From Pedobacter planticolens (GTDB lineage Bacteria; Bacteroidota; Bacteroidia; Sphingobacteriales; Sphingobacteriaceae): a stretch of 64,000 bases of DNA. The position numbers were made by a program, and so were the translations under genes. This document shows, in pieces, positions 17,596 to 27,031 of the stretch; the stretch's first letter is position 1; the number at the start of each line of letters is the position of its first letter. The notes beneath the pieces were generated by a model. It was not told the origin of the DNA. It did not search any database and was given only the letters and a program-made list of their open reading frames with translations. Location of the stretch: NCBI RefSeq assembly GCF_014172375.1, contig NZ_WNXD01000001.1:248001-312000 (forward strand). The letters run 5' to 3'.

Positions 17596-18999
17596 TTATG
17601 CTTCAAGCAATTCTCTAACATCTGTAATTCGTCCAGTAACTGCTGCAGCTGCAGCTGTAAGTGGACTAGCCAATAATGTTCTTGCATTTTGTCCTTGTCT
17701 TCCTTCAAAATTTCTATTCGATGTAGAAACACAATATTTTCCTGCCGGAATTTTATCCTCATTCATCCCTAAACAAGCACTACAACCAGGTTCTCGTAAT
17801 TGAAAACCAGCGGCTTCAAATATTTTGTCTAAACCTTCGGCAATTGCTTGTTGCTCAATTTGTTTAGAGCCAGGAACAATCCATACGGTAACGCCTTCAG
17901 CTTTATGTTTTCCTTCTACAAAATGTGCAACTTCTCGTAAATCTTCCATTCTAGAGTTGGTGCATGAACCAATAAAAACATAGTCGATTGATTTTCCCAA
18001 TAGGGGAGAATTATCGGCAATGCCCATATAATCTAATGCTTTTTGATACGATAATTGCTCAGGAACAGCCTGTTTATCAGTTGCAGGTACATTTTGAGTA
18101 ATCCCCATTCCCATGCCTGGGTTTGTACCATAGGTAATCATCGGTTCTATATCAGCCGCATTAAAGGTTAAAACTTTATCAAAATGAGCATTAGCATCAC
18201 TATATAAAGTTTTCCATTTTACCACTGCTTTATCCCATTCTTCTCCTTTCGGACTAAATTCTCTTCCTTTTAAGTACTCAAAAGTAGTTTCATCAGGAGC
18301 AATTAATCCACCACGAGCACCCATTTCGATACTCATATTACAGATGGTCATTCTGGCTTCCATACTTAAAGAAGTAATTGCCGAACCTGCATATTCAATA
18401 AAATATCCAGTTCCGCCAGCTGCAGAAATTTGCGAAATAATATAAAGAATAATGTCTTTTGCGCTTACACCAACACCAGTTTCACCATTCACTTCGATTT
18501 TCATGGTTTTAGGTTTTTGCTGCAACAAACATTGTGTTGCCATTACCTGCTCAACTTGAGAAGTACCAATGCCAAAGGCGATGCTACCAAAAGCGCCATG
18601 TGTAGATGTATGACTATCGCCACAAACTATAGTTGCTCCAGGTTGAGTAATTCCTAATTCTGGTCCAATTACGTGAACAATACCTTGAAAAGGATGTCCT
18701 AAACCATATAACTCAACGCCAAATTCAGCACAATTTTTCGTTAGCATATCTACCTGATACCGAGAAAGCTCTTCTTTAATCGGCAAATGCTGATTTACAG
18801 TCGGTACATTATGATCTGCAGTAGCAATGGTTTGTTTTGGTCTAAAAACAGGCAATCCCCGTTTACGTAAGCCATCAAAAGCCTGCGGACTGGTTACCTC
18901 ATGAATGAAATGTGTATCAATGTATAAAATATCAGGAAACCCTGCTTCACTTTTTACTACGTGAGCATCCCAAATTTTTTCTACTAATGTTTTTGACAT
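17596..18999 (-). CDS. leuC: 3-isopropylmalate dehydratase large subunit
   Basis: LeuC is the aconitase-family subunit carrying the 4Fe-4S cluster. The 467 residues are of normal length. The three cluster cysteines are in [14 protein letters not shown] and [13 protein letters not shown]. Other signatures are [20 protein letters not shown] and [17 protein letters not shown] text near the C-terminus (here [15 protein letters not shown]). It follows ilvC after a 56-base gap that contains a strong hairpin. Confidence 0.97.
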   Translation of the reverse strand: MSKTLVEKIWDAHVVKSEAGFPDILYIDTHFIHEVTSPQAFDGLRKRGLPVFRPKQTIATADHNVPTVNQHLPIKEELSRYQVDMLTKNCAEFGVELYGLGHPFQGIVHVIGPELGITQPGATIVCGDSHTSTHGAFGSIAFGIGTSQVEQVMATQCLLQQKPKTMKIEVNGETGVGVSAKDIILYIISQISAAGGTGYFIEYAGSAITSLSMEARMTICNMSIEMGARGGLIAPDETTFEYLKGREFSPKGEEWDKAVVKWKTLYSDANAHFDKVLTFNAADIEPMITYGTNPGMGMGITQNVPATDKQAVPEQLSYQKALDYMGIADNSPLLGKSIDYVFIGSCTNSRMEDLREVAHFVEGKHKAEGVTVWIVPGSKQIEQQAIAEGLDKIFEAAGFQLREPGCSACLGMNEDKIPAGKYCVSTSNRNFEGRQGQNARTLLASPLTAAAAAVTGRITDVRELLEA

Positions 19000-19015
19000 C
19001 TTGTTATATTGTTTT

Positions 19016-19046
19016 AACCTTACAGGTTTTTAAAACCTGCAAGGTT
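19016..19046 (-). repeat. 15-bp hairpin in the ilvC-leuC gap
   Basis: The arms 19016-19030 and 19032-19046 are inverted repeats with one difference. In the mRNA (minus) sense the difference is a G-U pair, so the transcript folds without a mismatch, whereas the plus sense would have A-C. There is no T-tract, so it is more likely an mRNA processing or stability element or a mobile palindrome than a terminator. Confidence 0.6.
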
Positions 19047-19055
19047 TGTTGTTTT

Positions 19056-20537
19056 TTATGCTGTTTTAATTGATTTCATTGCTGTCATCGCTTTGCGTAA
19101 AGTAGCACCAATTTGTTCTACTTCATGAGAACGAATAGCCTCATTTACTGCAATTAGCGTTCTATTATCAACTGCACCATCTTTACCATCGTTAAAGTTT
19201 TTACCAACTAAATCAGTATCTACTTTTTTCATAAAATCAGCTAATAATGGTTTACAAGCTTGATCGAATAAATAACAACCGTATTCTGCAGTATCAGAAA
19301 TTACGCGGTTCATTTCGAACAATTTTTTACGAGCAATTGTATTTGCAATTAGTGGCGTTTCGTGTAATGATTCGTAATATGCAGATTCTGGTTTAATACC
19401 TGCCTGAACCATAGTTTCGAAAGCTAATTCAACACCTGCTCTCACAAAAGCAACCATCAAAGTATAGTTATCGAAATACTCTTGCTCACCAATTTTCACA
19501 TCGCCAGCTGGAGTTTTTTCAAAAGCAGTTTCACCAGTTTCAGCTCTCCAAGCCAATAAATTTTTATCACCATTTGCCCAGTCTTCCATCATGATACGGC
19601 TAAATTCACCGCTCATAATATCATCTTGGTGTTTTTGAAATAACGGACGCATGATATCTTTCAATTCTTCCGAAATTTCGAACGCTTTAATTTTTGCAGG
19701 ATTACTCAATCTATCCATCATGGCAGTAATACCACCTTGTTTTAAAGCCTCAGTAATTACTTCCACACCATATTGAACCAATTTAGAAGCATAACCAGCA
19801 TCAATTCCTTTCTCAACCATTTTATCGAAAGATAGGATAGAGCCAGTTTGCAACAAACCACATAAAATAGTTTGCTCGCCCATTAAATCAGATTTTACTT
19901 CGGCCACAAAAGATGATTTTAATACACCCGCTTTATGTCCGCCAGTACCCACACAATACGCTTTTGCTTGCGCTAAACCTTTACCTTGTGGATCGTTTTC
20001 TGGGTGCACAGCAATTAAAGTTGGTACACCAAAACCTCTCACATATTCTGCTCTAACTTCACTTCCAGGACATTTTGGTGCAACCATAATAACCGTTAAA
20101 TCTTTACGGATTTGCGTACCTTCTTCTACAATGTTAAAACCATGCGAGTAAGATAATGTAGCACCCTCTTTCATCAATGGCATTACCGCATTTACCACCG
20201 AGGTATGTTGTTTATCCGGAGTAAGGTTAATTACAACATCTGCTGTCGGAATTAATTCTTCATATGTACCAACAGTAAAATTGTTGTCAGTAGCATTTTT
20301 CCAAGAATCTCTTTTGCCTTCGATAGCTTCCTTACGCAATGCATAAGCAATATTTAAACCGCTATCTCTTAAATTCAAACCTTGGTTTAAACCTTGTGCA
20401 CCACAACCTACAATTACCAGTTTTTTACCTTTTAAAGCGTTTACGCCGTCTAAAAATTCAGAACTGTCCATAAAATCACAAACGCCTAATTGGTTTAGTT
20501 TTTCTCTAAGTGGTAATGTGTTAAAATAATTTGCCAT
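19056..20537 (-). CDS. ilvC: Ketol-acid reductoisomerase, long (class II) form
   Basis: IlvC rearranges and reduces acetolactate and acetohydroxybutyrate with NADPH and Mg. The 493-residue length marks the class II enzyme with a duplicated C-terminal domain. The Rossmann motif is [20 protein letters not shown] (about 37-56), and [14 protein letters not shown] carries the basic residues typical of NADPH selectivity. [14 protein letters not shown] and [10 protein letters not shown] are conserved family blocks. It lies between the glyoxalase-fold gene and leuC. Confidence 0.97.
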   Translation of the reverse strand: MANYFNTLPLREKLNQLGVCDFMDSSEFLDGVNALKGKKLVIVGCGAQGLNQGLNLRDSGLNIAYALRKEAIEGKRDSWKNATDNNFTVGTYEELIPTADVVINLTPDKQHTSVVNAVMPLMKEGATLSYSHGFNIVEEGTQIRKDLTVIMVAPKCPGSEVRAEYVRGFGVPTLIAVHPENDPQGKGLAQAKAYCVGTGGHKAGVLKSSFVAEVKSDLMGEQTILCGLLQTGSILSFDKMVEKGIDAGYASKLVQYGVEVITEALKQGGITAMMDRLSNPAKIKAFEISEELKDIMRPLFQKHQDDIMSGEFSRIMMEDWANGDKNLLAWRAETGETAFEKTPAGDVKIGEQEYFDNYTLMVAFVRAGVELAFETMVQAGIKPESAYYESLHETPLIANTIARKKLFEMNRVISDTAEYGCYLFDQACKPLLADFMKKVDTDLVGKNFNDGKDGAVDNRTLIAVNEAIRSHEVEQIGATLRKAMTAMKSIKTA

Positions 20538-20580
20538 TGTTTTTTAGTTATTTCTTTATTAGTTTAATGTTTTAATTTTA

Positions 20581-20682
20581 TTTTGAAAAGCGTGTTCAGC
20601 TCTTTTCGGCTTCTTAAGCCCCGCTTTTCATTTCAAGTCCTCGCTACGCTGTGGGCTTTTCATTTCAATCGGGTTTAATTAA
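20581..20682. repeat. Composite intergenic repeat in the ilv operon
   Basis: The string GCTTTTCATTTCAA occurs twice (20623-20636 and 20655-20668), 18 bases apart, each next to a GC-rich piece. On the minus strand the unit begins near GTTAATTAAACCCGATTG, which shares AAACCCGAT with the ends of the repeats at 5834 and 11943. It fills most of the 171-base gap between the glyoxalase-fold gene and ilvC. No coding frame was seen. Confidence 0.55.
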
Positions 20683-20708
20683 CTATTTTCTGTTTTTCAT
20701 TGGTCAGG

Positions 20709-21089
20709 TTACAATTTCTCTACCTTATCAATATCCTCATTAAATGAAATTTTATTATAAAAAGGATCGTTTACGGTTACGCACCAACTGCAATAAAAAG
20801 TTTCTTCCAAACCTGGGCGATTGTATTTATATTTCTTTGCAATTAATTGTTTATGAAACTCTTTTACACCTTCGCAACGAACAAAAACATTTCCACCTGG
20901 TGATGCATCACCATGATGCTCACTTAAATGCAAAATAATATCGTCTAACGAAACTTGCATATAGACGGGTGTATTTTCCTCAAATCTGTGTTCCCAATCT
21001 ATTTTAAAGCCTAACCAATTCACATAGAATTCAATCGTTTTATCGTAATCGAATATTCTTAAAACTGGTACAACATTTATAAGTTTCAT
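20709..21089 (-). CDS. VOC (glyoxalase/bleomycin-resistance fold) protein
   Basis: The 126-residue protein has the paired beta-alpha-beta modules of the VOC superfamily: NVVPVLRIFDYDKTIEFY, then WLGFKIDWEHRF, DDIILHLSEHHGD and a second module ending CVTVNDPFYNKISFNE. It is closest to the bleomycin-resistance type that binds a small ligand without clear catalysis; His and Glu metal ligands are partly present. It sits between ilvN and ilvC on the same strand, so it is probably co-transcribed. Its substrate is unknown. Confidence 0.8.
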   Translation of the reverse strand: MKLINVVPVLRIFDYDKTIEFYVNWLGFKIDWEHRFEENTPVYMQVSLDDIILHLSEHHGDASPGGNVFVRCEGVKEFHKQLIAKKYKYNRPGLEETFYCSWCVTVNDPFYNKISFNEDIDKVEKL

Positions 21090-21110
21090 ATCTCTTAATC
21101 TTTTAGAATA

Positions 21111-21746
21111 TTACATTGTAAATATTTTTGCGCCTTTTTCTAAAAACTCATTTTCTACCAATTCTTCACCTGGCTCAATAGCTTCAAATTCCTTCAATTT
21201 TTCGTGGAAACCTGCACTATCTTTTATAATTGCAATTCTTGCACTACGTACAAATTCAATTAATTCGTAAGGTTCTAATGCTTTTATTAAAGCATCTGTT
21301 TCTTCTTTATGACCAGTTACCGCAAAAACAGTATAATCTTTACGAATAACTACCGCACTTGCACCATATTGTCTTAACAAACGCTCAACAGTTACTTTTT
21401 CTGCAATTTCATCTGTCGATACTTTGTAAAGTGCTAGTTCTTGCCAAATAATTTCATCGTTCGTATTAAAATATACTTTTAACACCTCAATTTGTTTTTC
21501 AATCTGACGAGCCAATTTTCTAACTACTTCGTAACCTTCGTGAATCACAATATTAAAGCGGTGAATGCCTTCAATTTCAGATGGAGAAGTATTTAAACTC
21601 TCAATGTTTATTTTCCTTTTAGAAAAAATAATAGCAATTCTGTTTAATAAACCAATGCGATTTTCTGCATAAACGGTTATAGTATATTCTTCTTTCCCAT
21701 CAATTAAAGGGGCACTTTTATTCTCGAAATGATCTATTGTACTCAT
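21111..21746 (-). CDS. ilvN: Acetolactate synthase regulatory (small) subunit
   Basis: The 211-residue protein starts with an ACT domain (YTITVYAENRIGLLNRIAII, about 22-41, then FSKRKINIESLNTSPSE) and continues into the C-terminal IlvN/IlvH domain. It activates the large subunit and gives valine feedback inhibition. It is about 40 residues longer than the common 160-170-residue form because of a linker with KVYFNTNDEIIWQELALYKV. It begins 23 bases after ilvB ends. Confidence 0.93.
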   Translation of the reverse strand: MSTIDHFENKSAPLIDGKEEYTITVYAENRIGLLNRIAIIFSKRKINIESLNTSPSEIEGIHRFNIVIHEGYEVVRKLARQIEKQIEVLKVYFNTNDEIIWQELALYKVSTDEIAEKVTVERLLRQYGASAVVIRKDYTVFAVTGHKEETDALIKALEPYELIEFVRSARIAIIKDSAGFHEKLKEFEAIEPGEELVENEFLEKGAKIFTM

Positions 21747-21769
21747 TTTATTCTCTTTTAATTGCTCAA

Positions 21770-23521
21770 TTATTTCAACCTTATTTCACTTACGCTGCAA
21801 CCTTGTGGTACCATCGGGAAAACGTTGTTTTCTCTTCCAACCATTACTTCCAGTAAGTAAGAGCCTTCGTGATTTATCATCGTTTCCAAAGCTGTTCTTA
21901 GGTTTGCACGTTCGTTAACCATTTGCCCATCTATATAATAAGCTTTTGCCAATGCTACAAAATCAGGACTGGTAATGTTCACAAATGAATAGCGTTTATC
22001 GTGAAATAATTGTTGCCACTGACGAACCATTCCTAAAAAGCGATTATTTAAAATCAGAATTTTTACAGCTGCACCGAATTGCATAATCGTACCTAATTCT
22101 TGTGGTGTCATTTGGAAACCGCCATCGCCAATTATAGCAATAACTGTTTTGTCTGGTGCGCCATATTTAGCGCCAATTGCTGCAGGTAAACCAAAACCCA
22201 TGGTACCTAATCCACCAGAAGTGATATTACTACGTGTGTTGTTAAATTTAGCATAACGGCATGCAACCATTTGGTGTTGACCAACATCCGTAACAATTAC
22301 GGCATCGCCACCACAAATTTCGTTGATGTTGCGCAATACTTCGCCCATGGTCATTTCATCTCCAGTTGGGTAAAGCTCTGGCGTAATTACTTGATCTATT
22401 TCTTGTTGATTGTAATCTCTAAATTTAGCTAACCAATCTTCGTGTTTATTTTCATTTACCAAATTGGTTAATAATGGCAAAGTTTCTTTACAATCGCCCC
22501 AAACGCCAACATCTGCTTTCACATTTTTATCAATTTCGGCAGGATCAATATCTAAATGAATAACTTTGGCCTGCTTCGCATATTTATCTAAACGACCAGT
22601 TACACGATCATCGAAACGCATTCCTATAGCAATTAAAACATCGCATTCGTTGGTTAAAACATTCGGGCCATAATTTCCATGCATGCCCAACATACCCACA
22701 TTTAAAGGATGAGAAGTTGGAATTGCACCTTCGCCCATAATTGTCCAAGCAGCTGGAATTCCACTTTTATTAATAAACGCTTTAAATTCTTCTTCGGCTT
22801 TGCCTAAAACAACTCCTTGACCAAACAATATAAATGGTTTTTTAGCAGAATTAATTAATGCTGCCGCTTCTTCAATATATTGTATTCTAACTTTTGGTTT
22901 TGGACGATAACTGCGAATATGATTGCACTTTACGTATTCAGGAAACTCTTCGATTTGTAACTGTGCGTTTTTAGTAATGTCGATTAAAACAGGGCCTGGT
23001 CTTCCACTTTTAGCGATATGAAATGCTTTTGCTAAAACTTCTTGAATTTCATTTGCATCGGTAACTTGATAATTCCATTTGGTAACGGGCGTAGTAATAT
23101 TAATTACATCCGTTTCTTGAAAAGCATCAGTTCCTAATAAATGAGCAAAAACTTGTCCTGTAATACAAACTAGGGGAGTACTGTCAATTTGAGCATCTGC
23201 TAAACCGGTTACCAAGTTTGTTGCCCCTGGGCCGCTAGTTGCAAAAACAACACCAACCTCGCCACTTGCTCTAGCAAAACCTTGAGCCGCGTGAATTCCA
23301 CCTTGCTCGTGACGCACCAAAATATGTTTTAATTTATCTGCATAATCATATAATGCATCGTAAATTGGCATAATTGCACCACCTGGATAACCAAAAATGG
23401 TGTGTACACCTTCTTCAATTAATCCATTTAGAAGAACTTGTGAGCCAGTTCCCTTGAAAATTTTTGTTGAGGTTTCTGCTTTAGCCTCAGTTGTTGGTAT
23501 TGTTTCTTGTGCAGTTTCCAT
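21770..23521 (-). CDS. ilvB: Acetolactate synthase catalytic (large) subunit
   Basis: The enzyme condenses pyruvate with pyruvate or 2-oxobutyrate using thiamine diphosphate. The 583 residues show the start of the ThDP fold GVHTIFGYPGGAIMPIYDAL, the catalytic glutamate in LVRHEQGGIHAAQG, and the ThDP/Mg motif IIGDGGFQMTPQELGT followed by ILNNRFLGMVRQWQ. A short polar N-terminal extension (about 22 residues) precedes the enzyme. It lies between ilvD and ilvN. Confidence 0.96.
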   Translation of the reverse strand: METAQETIPTTEAKAETSTKIFKGTGSQVLLNGLIEEGVHTIFGYPGGAIMPIYDALYDYADKLKHILVRHEQGGIHAAQGFARASGEVGVVFATSGPGATNLVTGLADAQIDSTPLVCITGQVFAHLLGTDAFQETDVINITTPVTKWNYQVTDANEIQEVLAKAFHIAKSGRPGPVLIDITKNAQLQIEEFPEYVKCNHIRSYRPKPKVRIQYIEEAAALINSAKKPFILFGQGVVLGKAEEEFKAFINKSGIPAAWTIMGEGAIPTSHPLNVGMLGMHGNYGPNVLTNECDVLIAIGMRFDDRVTGRLDKYAKQAKVIHLDIDPAEIDKNVKADVGVWGDCKETLPLLTNLVNENKHEDWLAKFRDYNQQEIDQVITPELYPTGDEMTMGEVLRNINEICGGDAVIVTDVGQHQMVACRYAKFNNTRSNITSGGLGTMGFGLPAAIGAKYGAPDKTVIAIIGDGGFQMTPQELGTIMQFGAAVKILILNNRFLGMVRQWQQLFHDKRYSFVNITSPDFVALAKAYYIDGQMVNERANLRTALETMINHEGSYLLEVMVGRENNVFPMVPQGCSVSEIRLK

Positions 23522-23565
23522 AGTCTTTATTCTAAATTCTTTAGCTTCTTAATTCCTTTTGTGAG

Positions 23566-25251
23566 TTATAAGTATTCGTCTGTAACACAACCATTTGCTG
23601 CGTCTGAAACTGTTTTGGCATATTTATAAAGTACACCTTTAGTAACTTTTAAGGCAGGTTGTTTATATTTCTTTCTTCGCTCTGCGATAATTTCTTCACT
23701 CACTTGTAAGCTGATGATATTATTCACAGCGTCGATTAAAATTGGATCATCATTCTCTACTAAACCGATTAAACCACCTTTATAGGCTTCAGGGGTTATA
23801 TGGCCAACAACGAAACCATGAGTACCGCCAGAGAAACGGCCATCGGTAATTAGCGCAATTGATTTACCTAAACCAGCACCGATAATCAGCGAGGTTGGCT
23901 TTAACATTTCTGGCATACCAGGAGCACCAACTGGCCCTTCATTTTTAATCACTACTACATCACCTGGTTTAATTCTGCCAGAAGAAATTCCCGCAACTAA
24001 ATCACGCTCACCATCAAATACACGAGCTGGCCCTTCAAATTTCTCTCCCTCTTTTCCAGATATTTTTGCAACTGAACCTTTTTCTGCCAAGTTTCCATAA
24101 AGGATTTGTAAATGGCCTGTAGCTTTAAGTGGTTCGCTTAATTTTTTAATGATTTTCTGGTCATAATCCATAACCGATTTCACATCAGCTAAATTTTCCG
24201 CTACAGTTTTTCCAGTTACGGTCAAACAATCGCCATGTAATAAACCCTCATTCAATAAATATTTCATCACAGCTGGAATACCACCATATTGATGTAAATC
24301 TTGCATTAAGTATTTGCCGCTTGGTTTAAAATCGGCAAGAACAGGTGTTACATCACTCATTTTTTGGAAATCATCTTGCGTAATTTCTACGCCAACCGAT
24401 TTTCCAATCGCAATAAAATGTAACACCGCATTTGTACTTCCACCTAAGATAATGATAGAACGAATTGCATTTTCAAATGCTTTCCTCGTCATAATATCAG
24501 ATGGTTTTATATCTTTTTCTAAAAGGATTTTAATGTATTTTCCAGCATCCAAACACTCTTGTTTTTTCTCTTCACTTACTGCCGGATTTGAAGAAGAATA
24601 AGGCAAGCTCATACCTAAAGCTTCAATTGCAGCTGCCATTGTATTTGCAGTGTACATACCACCACATGCACCTGCACCCGGACAAGTATGCTTAATAATT
24701 CCTTGATAATCTTCTTCAGAAAGGTTGCCACAGATTTTTTGCCCTAAGGCTTCAAACGCAGAAACAATGTTTAATTCTTCTCCTTTATAATATCCTGGAG
24801 CAATTGTTCCTCCATAAACCATAATCGAAGGACGATCTAAACGAGCCATAGCCATAATTGCACCTGGCATATTTTTATCACAACCTGGAATTGCGATTAT
24901 GCCATCATAATATTGACCACCACAAATAGTTTCGATACTATCGGCAATTACATCACGACTAACTAATGAATAACGCATACCATCGGTACCATTGCTCATA
25001 CCATCACTTACGCCAATGGTATTAAAAACCAATCCAACTAAATCATTTTTCCAGACACCGGCTTTCACATCTTTAGCTAAATCGTTAAGATGCATATTGC
25101 AGGTGTTACCATCGTAACCCATACTTGCAATTCCAACTTGTGCTTTTGCCATATCCGCATCGGTTAATCCGATTCCGTATAACATGGCTTGTGCTGCTGG
25201 TTGGGTTGGGTCTTGTGTAAATGTTTTACTGTATTTATTGATTTCGTTCAT
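23566..25251 (-). CDS. ilvD: Dihydroxy-acid dehydratase
   Basis: IlvD is an iron-sulfur enzyme that dehydrates dihydroxy acids to the 2-oxo acid precursors of valine and isoleucine. The 561 residues carry the family cysteines in [24 protein letters not shown] and [18 protein letters not shown], and the C-terminal [20 protein letters not shown]. Length is normal. It follows ilvE after a 58-base spacer that contains TTCATT-type short repeats. Confidence 0.97.
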   Translation of the reverse strand: MNEINKYSKTFTQDPTQPAAQAMLYGIGLTDADMAKAQVGIASMGYDGNTCNMHLNDLAKDVKAGVWKNDLVGLVFNTIGVSDGMSNGTDGMRYSLVSRDVIADSIETICGGQYYDGIIAIPGCDKNMPGAIMAMARLDRPSIMVYGGTIAPGYYKGEELNIVSAFEALGQKICGNLSEEDYQGIIKHTCPGAGACGGMYTANTMAAAIEALGMSLPYSSSNPAVSEEKKQECLDAGKYIKILLEKDIKPSDIMTRKAFENAIRSIIILGGSTNAVLHFIAIGKSVGVEITQDDFQKMSDVTPVLADFKPSGKYLMQDLHQYGGIPAVMKYLLNEGLLHGDCLTVTGKTVAENLADVKSVMDYDQKIIKKLSEPLKATGHLQILYGNLAEKGSVAKISGKEGEKFEGPARVFDGERDLVAGISSGRIKPGDVVVIKNEGPVGAPGMPEMLKPTSLIIGAGLGKSIALITDGRFSGGTHGFVVGHITPEAYKGGLIGLVENDDPILIDAVNNIISLQVSEEIIAERRKKYKQPALKVTKGVLYKYAKTVSDAANGCVTDEYL

Positions 25252-25309
25252 TTCTATTTATTCAATTGGTTCATTAGTTCACTTGTTCATTAGGTCGCCT
25301 GTCTGAAAC

Positions 25310-26200
25310 CTAAATTATCACCTCGTAATTTACTTTTTCTAACACTAAATTTTTATAAGCTCGTTGTATTGTAGCGCCAATACTATCATTCCATTTTTGT
25401 TTATAAACTACATCATCAATGGTATGAATGCCGATAATTTCAGTTGCTGTACCACAGAAAAATGCACTATCTGCTTTTTTTAATTCAGCAACGCTGATGG
25501 TTTTTTCTATAACTTCGATATCTAACACATTACATAATTCGATAACTGTATTGCGTGTTATTCCTGCTAAGATATTTCCTAAACTAGGGGTATATAATTT
25601 TCCGTTTTTCTCAATGAAGATGTTAGCTCCTGGAGCTTCGGCTACATTTTCATTCATATCTAATAACAATGCTTCATCAAATCCTTTGCTTTTTGCATCT
25701 GTAGTAGCCAAAATGGAGTTTACATAATGCCCGCTAATTTTAGCTTCAACAAAAGTTGATTTGGGATTTGGTCTTTGAAAAGGAGAAACGCAAACTTTTA
25801 ATTGTTTGTTGCCTAAATAAGCGCCCCATTCCCACGCACAAATCATAATTGATGCTTCTTGTGGAGCAATCAACGTCATGTTTGGCTCGCAATACACTAA
25901 GGGACGGATATAGGCATCCTTCAAATTATTCAATTCTAATAATTTATAGGTTTGTTTAATTAGTTCATTTTTATCCCATGGAAATGGAATATTAACTAAC
26001 TCGCAAGAACGTTGCAACCTATCGTAGTGTTCTTTTATTTTAAATACTCGAGTAGCGTTATGAGTTTTATAAGCTCTTATGCCTTCAAAAGCTGCAAAAC
26101 CATAATGTAACGACTGACCGTATAAGTCTGTTTTCATTTCTTCGGCTTTTTCAAACCGGCCGTTTACATAAATTACTGTGTTAGAATTGTAGTATTGCAT
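25310..26200 (-). CDS. ilvE: Branched-chain amino acid aminotransferase
   Basis: IlvE carries out the last transamination for Ile, Leu and Val. The 296-residue protein is a fold-type IV PLP enzyme: GQSLHYGFAAFEGIRAY near the N-terminus, PLP lysine in VEAKISGHYVNSILAT, and the later blocks GFDEALLLDMNENVAEAPGA and FFCGTATEIIGI. It is the first structural gene of the ilv-leu operon. Its ATG is 20 bases beyond the base of the attenuator terminator at 26221-26248, which controls whether it is transcribed. Confidence 0.96.
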   Translation of the reverse strand: MQYYNSNTVIYVNGRFEKAEEMKTDLYGQSLHYGFAAFEGIRAYKTHNATRVFKIKEHYDRLQRSCELVNIPFPWDKNELIKQTYKLLELNNLKDAYIRPLVYCEPNMTLIAPQEASIMICAWEWGAYLGNKQLKVCVSPFQRPNPKSTFVEAKISGHYVNSILATTDAKSKGFDEALLLDMNENVAEAPGANIFIEKNGKLYTPSLGNILAGITRNTVIELCNVLDIEVIEKTISVAELKKADSAFFCGTATEIIGIHTIDDVVYKQKWNDSIGATIQRAYKNLVLEKVNYEVII

Positions 26201-26220
26201 TTTAATTTTTTTATTTAAAA

Positions 26221-26248
26221 AAAGCGTCCCTTTTAATTGGGACGCTTT
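26221..26248 (-). terminator. Attenuator terminator of the ilv-leu operon
   Basis: On the minus strand AAAGCGTCCC and GGGACGCTTT pair perfectly over 10 bases with an 8-base loop, followed directly by a run of seven Ts. It lies between the leader peptide and ilvE, so transcription must read through it to express the operon. Its 5' arm AGCGTCCC can pair instead with GGGGTCGCT at 26282-26290, an antiterminator. Confidence 0.93.
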
Positions 26249-26277
26249 AGGTATATTTTGAGTATTAAATATTCATT

Positions 26278-26403
26278 TTATAGCGACCCCTGCTGCTTAC
26301 TTAGTAGCAGAATAATAGCAATAAGAATGACATATAAAGTAGACGTATTGTCTGCTCTATTTGCTAAACTTAAACTAAAATATTTAGGGTTGTACATTGT
26401 CAT
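26278..26403 (-). CDS. ilv-leu leader peptide (attenuation)
   Basis: This 41-residue frame begins at ATG 26403 (a second ATG is at 26397) and ends in TAA. Residues 23-34 read LYVILIAIILLL, with 10 of 12 residues Ile, Leu or Val, exactly the amino acids made by the operon. Behind it, CTGCT (26306-26310), inside the Leu codons, can pair with AGCAG (26293-26297). The next piece GGGGTCGCT (26282-26290) can pair with the 5' arm of the terminator. Ribosome stalling at the Ile/Leu codons would free the antiterminator, the classical attenuation logic. A small membrane peptide is the main alternative, but the position and structures argue against it. Confidence 0.88.
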   Translation of the reverse strand: MTMYNPKYFSLSLANRADNTSTLYVILIAIILLLSKQQGSL

Positions 26404-26415
26404 TGTTTTATAAAA

Positions 26416-26446
26416 CCAATTTAGTTTTTGGTTCATAAACTAGCAA
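26416..26446 (-). promoter_or_regulatory. Probable promoter of the ilv-leu operon
   Basis: On the minus strand TTG (26444-26446) is followed after 20 bases by TAAATTGG (26416-26423), one mismatch from TAnnTTTG. The predicted transcript start is near 26410, only a few bases before the leader ATG. Confidence 0.55.
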
Positions 26447-26981
26447 TAGCAAATGAAAAATAATTAAAAAAAAATATTATTTTGATTTTTATAATAATAC
26501 GGAATTAAATATCTATTTATTATACTAATTCGATGTATATGGTGGTGATAGGTAGACTAAATATGATTTCGGTATTCGGTATGTTTATTATGCTTGCATT
26601 GTAAATTGATGATTTTCTGCTTAAAATTCAAAAAATACTAGAAAAACTACTCAAATTTATCTCTTTTGAAGCGCAAATTCCTGCAATTATTTTAGACAAT
26701 CCTGCCATTCACTTTACGTCGCTTCGCTAGTGTTCGTTTCTGTCAGGGCTATATAATTGGGGTTTGTGTAAGGAAACTTAAATAGTAGCACAGCATTAGG
26801 TGAAATAAACCTCATTGCAGCGGTATACTTTTCGTGTCAGGGCCAACTTTGTGGAAGGAACGAAAAGATTTAGCGGAAAGGAGGAGTGTCGTTAAAATGA
26901 AATACTAGTTTTGCTTTTCAAATTATAACATTAAGAGATTAAGAAGTACTAAGGTTAATTTTCTTAAAGTTGAAAAACAAA
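26447..26981. other. Gene-free region between ilv promoter and atpC terminator
   Basis: About 535 bases without a credible coding frame. Bases 26461-26640 are plain AT-rich sequence. Bases 26690-26900 are less AT-rich and structured: TGTCAGGGC occurs at 26741-26749 and again at 26835-26843, and the palindrome CGCTTCGCTAGTG lies near 26720. This looks like a composite intergenic repeat element. A small RNA cannot be excluded; no tmRNA, RNase P or SRP RNA signature was recognised. Confidence 0.45.
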
Positions 26982-27012
26982 AAAAGCCTTTCCGAATTAC
27001 GGAAAGGCTTTT
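26982..27012 (-). terminator. Intrinsic terminator after atpC
   Basis: A perfect 13-base-pair stem (26982-26994 with 27000-27012) with a 5-base loop is followed on the minus strand by a T-run. It lies 20 bases past the atpC stop codon. The plus-strand end has only four Ts. Confidence 0.92.
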
Positions 27013-27031
27013 AAGTTATTTTGATAAAAGC

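Noticed and set aside
17544..17762. 72-codon minus-strand frame overlapping the ABM gene and leuC
   Set aside because: It lies in another frame of two genes with clear family motifs, is Gln/Leu-rich from the frame shift, and is not credible.
26278..26403. Leader frame read as a small membrane protein instead of an attenuator peptide
   Set aside because: The hydrophobic stretch would suit a membrane helix, but the position before ilvE, the Ile/Leu/Val codons and the alternative stems explain it better.
26690..26900. Possible tmRNA, RNase P RNA or SRP RNA
   Set aside because: None of the conserved core sequences of these RNAs was found; only short repeats and palindromes are present.
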